A stretch of 41,723 nt of DNA, from contig JAAEZH010000040.1 of the NCBI GenBank assembly GCA_018222965.1, forward strand, positions 7,716 through 49,438, given 5' to 3'. The DNA is from Bacteroidota bacterium. GTDB taxonomy: Bacteria; Bacteroidota; Bacteroidia; Chitinophagales; Saprospiraceae. Below the pieces are notes generated by a model. It was not told the DNA's origin, made no database searches, and was given only the letters and a program-made list of their open reading frames with translations. The translations under genes and the position numbers were made by a program. The first letter of the stretch is position 1. Each line of letters opens with the position of its first letter. Shown piece by piece: positions 1-8,202 of this stretch.

Positions 1-906
1 GGCCGGACCAGTGTGGCAACTGGCGCAATTGCCTTTTTCGGGCGAGAAAAACAGAATGGCACCTTCCAATTCGTCCTCAGACATTACGCGCTCGTCTCCC
101 CGAAGCCATGTTTGAAAAGGGGCCTGGTTGGAAATTAAGGTGCGCTCATAAGCGGCTATTGCCAGACCGGCTGTTTCCCGGGTATATCTTTCTGCTTCCG
201 GGAAATTTGAAAAAACCAGATCAAACATGGCTTTGTATCCCAGGGTATCAATTACCTCCGGATTAATAACCATCCGGTGCACTTCCAATCCGGCTATGGC
301 CTGTGTTTCCAATCCCTGGTAACCCAGGTGGTTGGTTTCCTTGGGCGTATCAGCTGTCCAGGAAGCTTCGGTGCCGGCATTGAGACCCGTTGCGCCAAAT
401 TGCCCGTTCCAGAGCATGACTTTTTGCCAGGCACCATTCATGGCAGAAGGAGAGCGATTTGCTTGCACATCCAGATCGACTGCCGGATATTCTGATAACA
501 GGGGCAGACGGGATTCGCCATTGGTTCCAAAGCCAACACCGCCTTCGCCAATACCCTGCCAACGTCCGGCCTGAAAGCCGGCACTGGCGAAGTGGCAGGA
601 TGCACAGGAGTAGGTTTGCTTGCCCGAATTGTGTAATGGAGCCAGCGCAATACCCGTTTCGTGGAAAAGCATTTTGCCCAAATTGACTTTCTCCGGGGTC
701 ATCGGATTTGCCGGGTCCTGCGGAATTTGATCCAACTCCCATTCCATAGGCATGGCGAAATAGTCGGGGTCTCCGGTCGGGGATACAGCCTGGAGGGTTT
801 GTGTTAATTCTTTAATGAGAACTGCCTGACGGCTACTTTCTTTAGAACATGCGTTAAACAGCAAGCTAATGCTGGCAATCATTAGGATTGGTAAAGCTCT
901 TTTCAT
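1..906 (-). CDS. Di-haem cytochrome c peroxidase family lipoprotein (partial)
   Basis: Read on the minus strand, an open frame of 302 codons runs off the left edge of the window, so the C-terminus is missing. The N-terminus is a lipoprotein signal (hydrophobic run ending LLFNAC, Cys about residue 20). Two c-type haem motifs CASCH are visible, at about residues 101-105 and 294-298, the second followed by TGP. The phrases GKMLFHE, RSPSAMNGAW and the AxAAYERTL region are typical of the bacterial CCP/MauG family (di-haem peroxidases that reduce H2O2 in the periplasm, or relatives acting on other substrates). An in-frame ATG five codons upstream (921) is an alternative start; 906 gives the cleaner signal peptide. 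The substrate cannot be decided from this fragment. Confidence 0.88.
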   Translation of the reverse strand, partial: MKRALPILMIASISLLFNACSKESSRQAVLIKELTQTLQAVSPTGDPDYFAMPMEWELDQIPQDPANPMTPEKVNLGKMLFHETGIALAPLHNSGKQTYSCASCHFASAGFQAGRWQGIGEGGVGFGTNGESRLPLLSEYPAVDLDVQANRSPSAMNGAWQKVMLWNGQFGATGLNAGTEASWTADTPKETNHLGYQGLETQAIAGLEVHRMVINPEVIDTLGYKAMFDLVFSNFPEAERYTRETAGLAIAAYERTLISNQAPFQTWLRGDERVMSEDELEGAILFFSPEKGNCASCHTGPA

Positions 907-989
907 GAGATCGGTTTTCATCCTGTTGCAGGACGTTTGTTATGGATGAATCGATCTTTGGGATACCTGGGGGGGATATTCAACTCAAT

Positions 990-1031
990 AGTCAAATCGT
1001 TTCAAAAATACAGGATTTAAAGGATTTGACT
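990..1031. other. Inverted repeat between peroxidase and lysS
   Basis: AGTCAAATC (990-998) is exactly complementary to GATTTGACT (1023-1031), with a 24-base AT-rich spacer containing the short direct repeat AGGATTT. It lies in the divergent gap between the peroxidase gene and lysS. It could be an operator or a hairpin. The gap (907-1199) holds no gene that I can see. Confidence 0.3.
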
Positions 1032-1101
1032 AAAAATAAGTGCTGCGATCATCCTTCAATACCTTGTTTTTTATCAAAATTGACTCCTTCGATCCGGTTT
1101 C

Positions 1102-1133
1102 TTTGGGGTATCGGTCCACAAACCCTATTTTTG
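1102..1133 (+). promoter_or_regulatory. Bacteroidota-type promoter for lysS
   Basis: TTTG at 1102-1105 is followed after 20 bases by TATTTTTG at 1126-1133, an exact match to the Bacteroidota -33 (TTTG/TTG) and -7 (TAnnTTTG) pattern. Transcription would begin near 1140, about 60 bases before the lysS ATG. Confidence 0.6.
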
Positions 1134-1199
1134 CGGGGATTTTGAACCGGGAATCTAAATAATGTGTTTCCCGATGAAATAATTAAGACCTAAAATTAC

Positions 1200-2936
1200 A
1201 TGCAACTAAGCGATCAGGAAATTGCAAGAAGGGAAAACCTGTCCAAAATTCGGGACCTCGGTTTTGACCCTTTTCCGGCAGAAGCCTTTGAGGTAGACTT
1301 TCGGACCAACGAAATCACTACGCCCACTTTTCAATCGGCTCTGGCCAAACAGCTGGAAGCGATCAAAGGGATAGATTCGGCGAAAGCCAAACAATTGATG
1401 ACCGGCTTGTTTAAAAGCCGCGGCCGGGCTGCCAACCTTTTGCAAAATGAAGAACTCTCCAAAGACCTTCCGATCGCTGAAACCGTAGCGTTTGAGGACG
1501 GTAGCGAATCCATGTCGCTCGATGCCTTTTTCGCGAAAGCGAAAGAAGGAGCACTCGGCGAATATAACGGCAAAAAGATCAGTATTGCCGGCCGCTTTAT
1601 GGGCCAACGCGGACCATTTGCCAAATTGCAGGACAGTGTAGGATCCATCCAGTTATACATCGGCAAAAAAGACCTGGGAGACACCGAAGAAGAACAGGAT
1701 CGGTATAAAAAACTGGTGAAGCTGCTCGATATTGGCGATTTCATCGGTGTGAAAGGCGAGGTGTTTGCCACCGGTACCGGAGAAGTTTCCATTCATGTGC
1801 GCGAACTGGATTTTCTGAGCAAGTCGCTCCGTCCGCTTCCTGTTGTAAAACGCGATAAAGATGGAAATGTATACGATGCTTTCACCGATCCGGAGCTGCG
1901 CTATCGCCAGCGTTATGTCGACCTTACGGTGAATCCGCAATACAAAGATATTTTCATCAAGCGCAGCAAGATCATTTCTTCCATGCGCAACTACTTCAAC
2001 GAGCAGGGCTGGTTGGAAGTGGAAACGCCTATTCTGCAGCCGATCCACGGAGGAGCTGCGGCACGGCCGTTTGAAACCCACCACAACACGCTCGATATGC
2101 CGCTTTATCTGCGTATTGCCAACGAGCTGTACCTGAAGCGGTTGATCGTCGGCGGATTTGACGGAGTGTATGAGTTTGGCAAAATGTTCCGAAACGAAGG
2201 CATGGATCGTACCCACAATCCGGAATTTACTTCCATGGAAATCTATGTGGCTTACAAAGACTATGTCTGGATGATGGAAATGGTCGAAACCTGCCTGGAG
2301 CGCGTTTGCCGCGAAGTAACCGGTGGTACCAAAGTGATGGTAGAAGGCAAGGAGATTGATTTTGCCGGACCATACGAACGTCTTAGTATGTATGATTCAA
2401 TCAAAAAATACACCGGTACCGATATCAGTGAGATGGATGAAGATGCTTTGCGGGCATTCTGCAAAGAGCTTCACATCGAAATCGATGACTCTATGGGCCG
2501 AGGAAAGCTGATCGATGAGATTTTCGGCGAAAAAGTGGAAGACAACCTCATCCAGCCAACCTACATTACAGACTATCCGATTGAAATGACTCCTCTGGCC
2601 AAAAAGCACAGAAGTAAAGACGGACTGGTGGAGCGTTTTGAGTTGTTTGTAAACGGCAAAGAAATTGCCAATGCCTATTCGGAACTCAACGACCCGATAG
2701 ATCAGCGCGAACGCTTTGAAGATCAACTTAAGCTCAAAGACCGCGGAGATGAGGAAGCCATGGAGCTGGATGAAGACTTTCTCCGCTCGCTGGAATATGG
2801 CATGCCGCCCACTTCCGGACTGGGAATCGGAATTGACCGCCTTACCATGATGTTTACCGGTCAGACCTCTATTCAGGAAGTTTTGTTCTTCCCGCAGATG
2901 AAAGCAGAGACCAAAGCCGCTGTAAAGGAGGACTAG
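1200..2936 (+). CDS. lysS: Lysine--tRNA ligase, class II
   Basis: Charges tRNA-Lys with lysine in the cytoplasm. The 578-residue protein has the OB-fold anticodon-binding domain (about residues 120-215, [21 protein letters not shown]) followed by the class II catalytic core. Motif 2 is seen as [18 protein letters not shown] and motif 3 as [13 protein letters not shown]. It is longer than the usual ~500 residues, because an extra segment of about 65-75 residues (roughly 41-115) sits between the N-terminal helix and the OB fold. The ATG at 1200 gives the familiar [12 protein letters not shown] start and lies about 60 bases after a good promoter. A strong terminator follows, so the gene is probably monocistronic. 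Two copies of the dispersed TTCGGCGAA motif are inside it. Confidence 0.98.
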   Translation: MQLSDQEIARRENLSKIRDLGFDPFPAEAFEVDFRTNEITTPTFQSALAKQLEAIKGIDSAKAKQLMTGLFKSRGRAANLLQNEELSKDLPIAETVAFEDGSESMSLDAFFAKAKEGALGEYNGKKISIAGRFMGQRGPFAKLQDSVGSIQLYIGKKDLGDTEEEQDRYKKLVKLLDIGDFIGVKGEVFATGTGEVSIHVRELDFLSKSLRPLPVVKRDKDGNVYDAFTDPELRYRQRYVDLTVNPQYKDIFIKRSKIISSMRNYFNEQGWLEVETPILQPIHGGAAARPFETHHNTLDMPLYLRIANELYLKRLIVGGFDGVYEFGKMFRNEGMDRTHNPEFTSMEIYVAYKDYVWMMEMVETCLERVCREVTGGTKVMVEGKEIDFAGPYERLSMYDSIKKYTGTDISEMDEDALRAFCKELHIEIDDSMGRGKLIDEIFGEKVEDNLIQPTYITDYPIEMTPLAKKHRSKDGLVERFELFVNGKEIANAYSELNDPIDQRERFEDQLKLKDRGDEEAMELDEDFLRSLEYGMPPTSGLGIGIDRLTMMFTGQTSIQEVLFFPQMKAETKAAVKED

Positions 2937-2961
2937 GTTTTCTATTTTCAGCTTTACTCAG

Positions 2962-3012
2962 AAGCGCAGCTGGATTATTTGCCTTTCGGCGAATGCTCGG
3001 GCTGCGCTTTTT
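2962..3012 (+). terminator. Rho-independent terminator of lysS
   Basis: AAGCGCAGC (2962-2970) pairs with GCTGCGCTT (3001-3009), followed by a T run. The 30-base loop contains GCCTTTCGGCGAA, a copy of the dispersed motif. Confidence 0.75.
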
Positions 3013-3059
3013 TATTTATATTTAATTCGATTCCATTTTAACCACAAAATCAATATTAC

Positions 3060-3716
3060 ATGCGCAAGAGCAATTGGATTTTTATCTGTATCCTAAGTTT
3101 CCCACTGATGTTTTGGCAATGTGGCCAGAACAGCTCTTCCGGAGAAGAGGAAGAGACCATGGAAACCGCTTCGGATTCTGAAAGCGATGCTGCCAACGAT
3201 CCTCAGAAAGCCATGGAGGAAGCCATGAAGCAATTGGAAAACATGCAAAAAGAAGCCGGAAAGGTTGAAGTCGTCGATTTTCGCGAATTGAAAATTTGGC
3301 TCCCGGAAACCCTCAACGGATTGGAACGCAGCAGGCACGAAGGTCAGAAAGCAGGGGCGATGGGATTCACCGTTTCTGAAGCAAATGCCACTTATAAAGG
3401 CGACGGAAAAGACATTGAAGTTACGGTTGTAGATGGTGGTGGTGTTGGCCTTGCCCAAATGGGCTTAGCAGCCTGGGCTATGGCTGAAATCGATCAGGAA
3501 GATGATAACGGTTGGAAGCGTACCACTACTATTGCCGGACAAAAAGCCTATCAGGAACACAGTACCCGGGATAATTCCGGGCAGGTCAGCATACTTGTGG
3601 CTGGCCGTGGAGTTCTTAATATTGAATATTCCGGCATGGATTCCGGAGATGCAGAGGGGTTGTTGAAAGAACTTGACCTGAAAGATCTTGCCAGAATTCT
3701 GGATACAGAAAAATAG
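3060..3716 (+). CDS. Uncharacterised lipoprotein
   Basis: A 218-residue protein whose start is set by a clear lipoprotein signal, MRKSNWIF...LMFWQC (lipobox Cys about residue 21). An acidic, Ser/Glu-rich linker (EEEETMETASDSESD) and a short helical segment (KAMEEAMKQLENMQKEAG) follow. A compact C-terminal domain of about 135 residues contains LPETLNGLERSR, GAMGFTVSEANATYKGDG and a GGGVGLAQMG segment. I do not recognise this domain as a named family. Localisation to a membrane leaflet is inferred from the lipobox. It lies alone between two terminators, so it is probably a single-gene unit. Confidence 0.85.
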   Translation: MRKSNWIFICILSFPLMFWQCGQNSSSGEEEETMETASDSESDAANDPQKAMEEAMKQLENMQKEAGKVEVVDFRELKIWLPETLNGLERSRHEGQKAGAMGFTVSEANATYKGDGKDIEVTVVDGGGVGLAQMGLAAWAMAEIDQEDDNGWKRTTTIAGQKAYQEHSTRDNSGQVSILVAGRGVLNIEYSGMDSGDAEGLLKELDLKDLARILDTEK

Positions 3717-3740
3717 ATCGTACAGTCTGTTGTAAAGTGA

Positions 3741-3772
3741 AGCGGCATCAACCGAAGTTGATGCCGCTTTTT
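3741..3772 (+). terminator. Terminator after the 3060 lipoprotein gene
   Basis: A perfect 12-bp stem AGCGGCATCAAC / GTTGATGCCGCT around a CGAA tetraloop, then TTTT. It separates the + strand lipoprotein gene from the convergent secreted protein gene. Confidence 0.85.
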
Positions 3773-3814
3773 CATTCATTGCTTTTCAGCGAATGATAAT
3801 TGGACCCAGTTCTT

Positions 3815-5998
3815 TTACTGCTTAAGGAAAACAGTACTAATTAGGTGTTGGTCCTGTTGGATCCGGATGGCATACCAGCCAACCGGAAGATCAGAAACCC
3901 GAATTTCTCTTTGTTTTTCTCCCCGGAGTGTCCAGATCCCGGTTTTGAGTGTGCGGCCTGCCCGGTCAATAATTGTCCATTGCGTTTGTCCCTGCGCCAT
4001 GATGGCCGGCACTTCCACCTGGATATGGTTGGTGGCCGGATTCGGACTTACTTTTAATAAACTGGAGGAAAGTACTTCCGCTTTGGTGGACGAGCTCACA
4101 GCACCAAAACCTTCCATGCGCATGATGCCTTCAGTCGGATTGGAGATCCAAAGGGCTCCATCACCGCTTACGGTGCTGTTGAGGCAGTAGTTGTCTAACA
4201 ACAAACTATTGTCAACAGTCATTTGTGTCCAGGCTCCGTCTTCCTTAATGAAGAAGCCTAAGTTTGTGCTTGCCAGAATTTGGTCCTGATATTGATGGAT
4301 GTGGTATACAATGGGCTCGTAAGGCTCTGCCGGTTGGATAACCTCCGGTTCCCAAACACCATCTTTATAGGTATGGATGAATCGGAAATTTACAACTGCC
4401 CACAAGGTTCCGTCTTCTGTAGAGTTTAAACTGGTAACGTAATGATCGCTCATCCAGGGGGCGTTGGAGTAATTGAAGGATTGCCAGGTGCCATCAGCGA
4501 TCCGGATAACCAAATCCGTAAATTGTTCGGTAATCCATACGGCTCCGTCGGGTGTGTGGTGGATGAATCGAAATTGTAGTTCGGGTAAATTCATCTCATC
4601 ATTTACGGAAATCCAGCTGCCACTGCCATTGTCGTAGCGGTAAATATCTGCGGGGGTAACTACCCAGGGTTGGCCATTTTCATCGAAAGTAAAATCCTGT
4701 GCTGTCCAGCTGGGGAAGTTGCCCAGGTCTTCATGGTATAAGGTCCAGATGCCGCCTTCCATCTTGTACAGGCCCACTGTGGTGGCAACCCAGTACTCAT
4801 TAAAGTTATTCCATTCCGCCTTAAAGATGGACGGAGCGAAGGCAAGCTGATCTAAAGGTGTTTCGAGACGGAGTAAACTGCCATCCGGCTGGTAAGTAAA
4901 AATTGAAGATTTACCGTCAGCAATGTAGAGGTCTCCATTTGAGTTCTGACTGAAGCTCCGGACTACATTGGTTGTTAGGCCGAATTCAGATACTGCCAGG
5001 CGATTCACTTCCATGTCTTCAAGGAAGATAAGTTCATTGTTTATATAAGCCCATTCCTTATCCTCTTCGTCAATAAACAAACCTTCGATGTAAACTTCCA
5101 TCTGGCTGAGTAGGGGAGTAGCTTGCTCCACCCAAACTTCATCCTCAAATTTGTAAATGCCGGAAGTTTGGGTCAACAGGTAAATTTCGTCGTTCCATTC
5201 AAAAAGTTTGATGAAGTTGCCCAATGGTGCTTCGGGATACCAGCTGTTTTCATCCTGGGTGCTATAGAATGTAAGCTGCCCGTCTTTATATCGGCCTACT
5301 CCGCTAAAAAGATTGGTTGCCCAGGCAGCACCATCAGATGTGTGTGCGATGTCTGCTCCCCCGTAGAAGATCATTTGAATGAGGTCTTCACTGAGGTTGG
5401 TCCAGTTTTCTCCGTCAAATTCCATCCACTCAAAACCGGCGATGTAGGCATTTCCGTTTATCGGGTTTATATCGATTTCCCAAATGTCGAAAAGGAATCC
5501 TTCCGGCACATCCTGATCGGTGTAAATAGTCCATTCGCCGGCATCTTCAATAACCAGTCCATAATTGGTGCCAATCCATTTGCGGTTGTCCGGACCAATA
5601 GTCAGGGTGAAAAGTTGTGGGTTACCGCTGAAATTATCGGGAAGGGGAACTTCCGTTGTCGTCCAGTCTCCATTTTCAAATACGGCGAGCATATTATCGT
5701 AGGTTCCAATCCAGATTTGCCCGTCAACGTCCCTGGTAATGGAACTGATATGGCTGAAAGGGAGATTAGAATTGTGGGTGTAGTAATAGGTGCCCGTTTG
5801 ATTGGCTTTGTCCCAGGTAACAACGCCTTTATTGGTTGCCATCCAAAGGGACCCGTCCTGTTCGACGATCTCATTGATGTTTTCTGAATCAACATAGTAT
5901 TGCCAGCTTTCGGGGTCTTCCCATTGAGCGCTTGTGCTTGTCCAAACAAAGCAGGAAAGCAGCAGCAGGAAGGTCTGATAGGTCAGAGGATATTTCAT
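3815..5998 (-). CDS. Secreted beta-propeller protein with T9SS C-terminal sorting domain
   Basis: A 727-residue protein, taking the ATG at 5998, which starts directly at the signal peptide MKYPLTYQTFLLLLSCF...SAQ. The open frame extends 18 codons further up (6052), but that extension lacks signal character. The body is a run of about 40-50-residue repeats of the reg_prop/two-component-propeller type, seen as DGSLWMATNKGVV, DGQIWIGTYDNML, DRKWIGTNYGLV, DGAVWITEQF and DGTLWAVVNF, which should fold as one or two beta-propellers. The last ~80 residues (LLKVSPNPATNHIQVEV...GRTLKTG...LPVGWYAIRI) are a type A T9SS sorting domain, so export across the outer membrane is expected. No kinase or enzymatic domain follows the propeller, unlike hybrid two-component sensors. 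Its role is unknown. Confidence 0.93.
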   Translation of the reverse strand: MKYPLTYQTFLLLLSCFVWTSTSAQWEDPESWQYYVDSENINEIVEQDGSLWMATNKGVVTWDKANQTGTYYYTHNSNLPFSHISSITRDVDGQIWIGTYDNMLAVFENGDWTTTEVPLPDNFSGNPQLFTLTIGPDNRKWIGTNYGLVIEDAGEWTIYTDQDVPEGFLFDIWEIDINPINGNAYIAGFEWMEFDGENWTNLSEDLIQMIFYGGADIAHTSDGAAWATNLFSGVGRYKDGQLTFYSTQDENSWYPEAPLGNFIKLFEWNDEIYLLTQTSGIYKFEDEVWVEQATPLLSQMEVYIEGLFIDEEDKEWAYINNELIFLEDMEVNRLAVSEFGLTTNVVRSFSQNSNGDLYIADGKSSIFTYQPDGSLLRLETPLDQLAFAPSIFKAEWNNFNEYWVATTVGLYKMEGGIWTLYHEDLGNFPSWTAQDFTFDENGQPWVVTPADIYRYDNGSGSWISVNDEMNLPELQFRFIHHTPDGAVWITEQFTDLVIRIADGTWQSFNYSNAPWMSDHYVTSLNSTEDGTLWAVVNFRFIHTYKDGVWEPEVIQPAEPYEPIVYHIHQYQDQILASTNLGFFIKEDGAWTQMTVDNSLLLDNYCLNSTVSGDGALWISNPTEGIMRMEGFGAVSSSTKAEVLSSSLLKVSPNPATNHIQVEVPAIMAQGQTQWTIIDRAGRTLKTGIWTLRGEKQREIRVSDLPVGWYAIRIQQDQHLISTVFLKQ

Positions 5999-6016
5999 GT
6001 TTAAATCATTTTGATC

Positions 6017-6024
6017 CAAAAATA
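6017..6024 (-). promoter_or_regulatory. -7 promoter element for the 5998 gene
   Basis: On the minus strand TATTTTTG matches TAnnTTTG and lies about 20 bases above the ATG at 5998. No well-spaced -33 TTTG was seen. Confidence 0.4.
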
Positions 6025-6080
6025 GGGGCAAAAAGAGGCTGGGGAAAGTCAAATAATGGCCTTTAATATGGTTTCTTAAC

Positions 6081-6097
6081 TTGGACCTGTCAGGTCG
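6081..6097 (+). repeat. Solo REP half-element
   Basis: TTGGACCTGTCAGGTCG is identical over 17 bases to the left arm of the palindrome downstream of the RAYT transposase gene (16981-16997), about 10.9 kb away. Within it GACCTG/CAGGTC form a 6-bp stem around one T. It lies in the divergent gap between the propeller gene and the 6182 gene. Confidence 0.7.
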
Positions 6098-6181
6098 ATG
6101 AGTCTTATTTTATAGGTATTTTAGTCTTAATTTGGTATATTTCAGGCTTTATAAATAAGTTTTCAAAATAAATTACCAGCC

Positions 6182-7648
6182 TTGAAAACGCCATCAGCCG
6201 ACCTTTTTAATCTGATTCATTCCCTGGGGAAGGCAGAGAAACGGTACCTGAAGCTGCGAGCAGGAGATCCCCCGCCGGATTACTGGTTGTTGTTTGTGGC
6301 TTTCGCCGAATTAGACTTTTTCGATGAAAAGCATCTCAGCCAAAGATACCCGAATGCCGGCTTTCTGAAAAACCTTCCGGTCAATAAGCGATATTTGGAG
6401 CACTGGATCCTGGATCAGCTGGACCGCTTTCGGAAAAAGAATATGGAGGAATCCTGCTGGGATCGATTGGATCAGATCCGAACCTGGCTGGATCGCCATT
6501 TTTTTGACAAGGCTTACGCCGAATTGAAAAAGCTGCGCAAAAGAGCCACCGGTTATGAATTGTTTGATATTCAATTGCAGTGCTGCCGATTGGAGAAATT
6601 GCTGCTCGGAAAAATTCAGACACTGCCCTCAAATCCAAAGACAATCGAAACTTTGTTTCACGCCGAACAACGATGCCTCAATAGTCTTACCAACTTAAAT
6701 CAATACTGGTTTGTACTGAATCGCCTGTACGAAATCCAAAGAAGACAGGAACGCTCCTTTACGGAGCTCGAAAAATGGGGCAAACATCCATTGCTTCAAA
6801 ATGAGGAAGCAGCAAGCAGCCTGCAAAGCAAAATCTTCTTTCATCAGGCGAAAGCCATATATGCCTTTACGAAAGGCGATGGAAAATTGGCCATGCAGTC
6901 CAATCAGGCTACACTCGATCTGCTGGATGCCAATCCGAAATTGATCCGCTTACTTCCCGAACGCTATTTATCCACCCTAAATAATTACCTCGTCGATTGC
7001 CTGGAAGCGGGCCGAAACGACTTGCTGCAATCGGGATTGAAGCAGTTGCGTGCATTGCCCGACCGCAAGGAGTTTAAATCCATCGCCCGACTGGAAGCAA
7101 ATGTTTTTCGACAGTCCTATATGCTGGAGATTAACCAGATCCTTCGGGAAAAGAGATACCCTGAAGGGCTGCGGATTCTGCCCGGCCTGGAAAGCGGACT
7201 GCTTAAATACGGAAAAAGCATTGCCCGGCATCATCGGATCAGCATGCACTTTCTGGGTGGGTATCTCTGTTTCCTAAATGGAAATATGGAGAAAGCTCAA
7301 AGCCTGTTGCAGCCTCTGGCTCGAAGCGAACGGGAGGATGTGGTGCTGGAGATCCTGCGCTATGCCCGCTTGTTATTTTTGCTGACCCACTTTGAAATGG
7401 GACACGACGAACTGGTCGATTCGCTTTTGGAATCCTTCCGCCGGTCCGGTAAGAAAGGCAAAAAACGGATGAAAGCCGAAGCCTGGTTGTTGCGGTTTAT
7501 CCGGCAGTCCATTACACACGGACGCCGCATTCCGGATCAGTCAGAACTGGAGGTCTTGCGAAAGTTGCGCGAGGACCCCGCTGAAAGCAGATTCTTTCAG
7601 TACATTGATCTGGAGTTCTGGTTAAAGCAAAAAATGAGGCATCTATGA
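6182..7648 (+). CDS. Uncharacterised all-helical protein (DLFNLIHSLGKAEKRY type)
   Basis: A 488-residue cytoplasmic protein with no signal peptide. The start is TTG at 6182, giving MKTPSADLFNLIHSLGKAEKRYLKLRAG; there is no nearby ATG that keeps this N-terminus. The N-terminal LIHSLGKAEKRYxKL block recurs in many Bacteroidota hypothetical proteins as I recall them. The rest looks like helical, TPR-like repeats rich in Leu, Arg and Lys (for example YAELKKLRKRATGYELFDIQLQCCRLEKLLL, and LQSKIFFHQAKAIYAFTKGDGKLAMQSNQATLDLLD). No catalytic motif is seen. The stop overlaps the next ATG (ATGA), so it is translationally coupled to BioY. Function unknown; a scaffold or regulatory role is only a guess. 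Confidence 0.88.
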   Translation: MKTPSADLFNLIHSLGKAEKRYLKLRAGDPPPDYWLLFVAFAELDFFDEKHLSQRYPNAGFLKNLPVNKRYLEHWILDQLDRFRKKNMEESCWDRLDQIRTWLDRHFFDKAYAELKKLRKRATGYELFDIQLQCCRLEKLLLGKIQTLPSNPKTIETLFHAEQRCLNSLTNLNQYWFVLNRLYEIQRRQERSFTELEKWGKHPLLQNEEAASSLQSKIFFHQAKAIYAFTKGDGKLAMQSNQATLDLLDANPKLIRLLPERYLSTLNNYLVDCLEAGRNDLLQSGLKQLRALPDRKEFKSIARLEANVFRQSYMLEINQILREKRYPEGLRILPGLESGLLKYGKSIARHHRISMHFLGGYLCFLNGNMEKAQSLLQPLARSEREDVVLEILRYARLLFLLTHFEMGHDELVDSLLESFRRSGKKGKKRMKAEAWLLRFIRQSITHGRRIPDQSELEVLRKLREDPAESRFFQYIDLEFWLKQKMRHL

Positions 7649-8193
7649 AAACTTCCAATGTGATTCGTGAAATAATCTGGACCCTGCTGGGGTTTGGATT
7701 CCTGTATTTAATGGCCGGGCTTAGCCACAACCTGGTGCTTGGACAAACGGAAATTCCGCTAACGGGCCAATCCCTGGCAGTACTCCTGATTGGCTTCTGC
7801 TGGCCGGGCTGGAGTGGCGTGCTGGCTGTGGTTTTGTACCTGCTTGCCGGCGGACTGGGATTGCCTGTTTTTGCAGAAGGTGCTTCCGGCTGGGGTGTTT
7901 TTCAAGGCGGAACTGGTGGTTTTTTATTTGGATTTTTGGTGGCTGCCTGGTATCTGCGCCGTCTCAAATACCGAAACTGGGGCAGAAACAGCCTGATGAC
8001 TCTGCTGGCCATGATTCTTGGAACCTTATTTATCCTGGGATTTGGCGTCCTGCGGCTCTCGCAGATGTACGGATTTGAAAGTGGGTTGAAATATGGTTTT
8101 CTGGATTTGTGGCCCGGAGCACTCGTGAAGTTGCTGATAGCGACTGTGCTCGCCCGGCTTTGGTACCGGTTTTTCCCTGAATCGATTCGATAA
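7645..8193 (+). CDS. bioY: Biotin transporter BioY (S component)
   Basis: A 182-residue membrane protein with about six hydrophobic helices. The BioY signatures are visible: EIPLTGQSLAVLLIGFCW near residues 36-53, LYLLAGGLGLPVFAEGASGWGVFQGGTGGFLFGF at about 65-98, and a hydrophobic C-terminal pair of helices. BioY binds biotin in the membrane and works alone or with an ECF-type energising module (ecfA/ecfT), which is not encoded nearby. The ATG overlaps the preceding stop by four bases. No bio biosynthesis genes are in the window and no BirA operator was recognised. Confidence 0.92.
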   Translation: MKTSNVIREIIWTLLGFGFLYLMAGLSHNLVLGQTEIPLTGQSLAVLLIGFCWPGWSGVLAVVLYLLAGGLGLPVFAEGASGWGVFQGGTGGFLFGFLVAAWYLRRLKYRNWGRNSLMTLLAMILGTLFILGFGVLRLSQMYGFESGLKYGFLDLWPGALVKLLIATVLARLWYRFFPESIR

Positions 8194-8202
8194 AAAGATT
8201 AT

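Noticed and set aside
350-742. 130-codon minus-strand ORF in the peroxidase region
   Set aside because: Another frame of the cytochrome peroxidase gene; the true frame has CASCH haem motifs and a signal peptide.
5123-5887. 254-codon plus-strand ORF
   Set aside because: It lies wholly opposite the propeller gene, has no family features, and the minus-strand repeats explain its openness.
3815-5998. Hybrid two-component sensor
   Set aside because: Propeller repeats are present but there is no membrane helix, Y_Y_Y, histidine kinase or receiver domain after them; a T9SS tail ends the protein.
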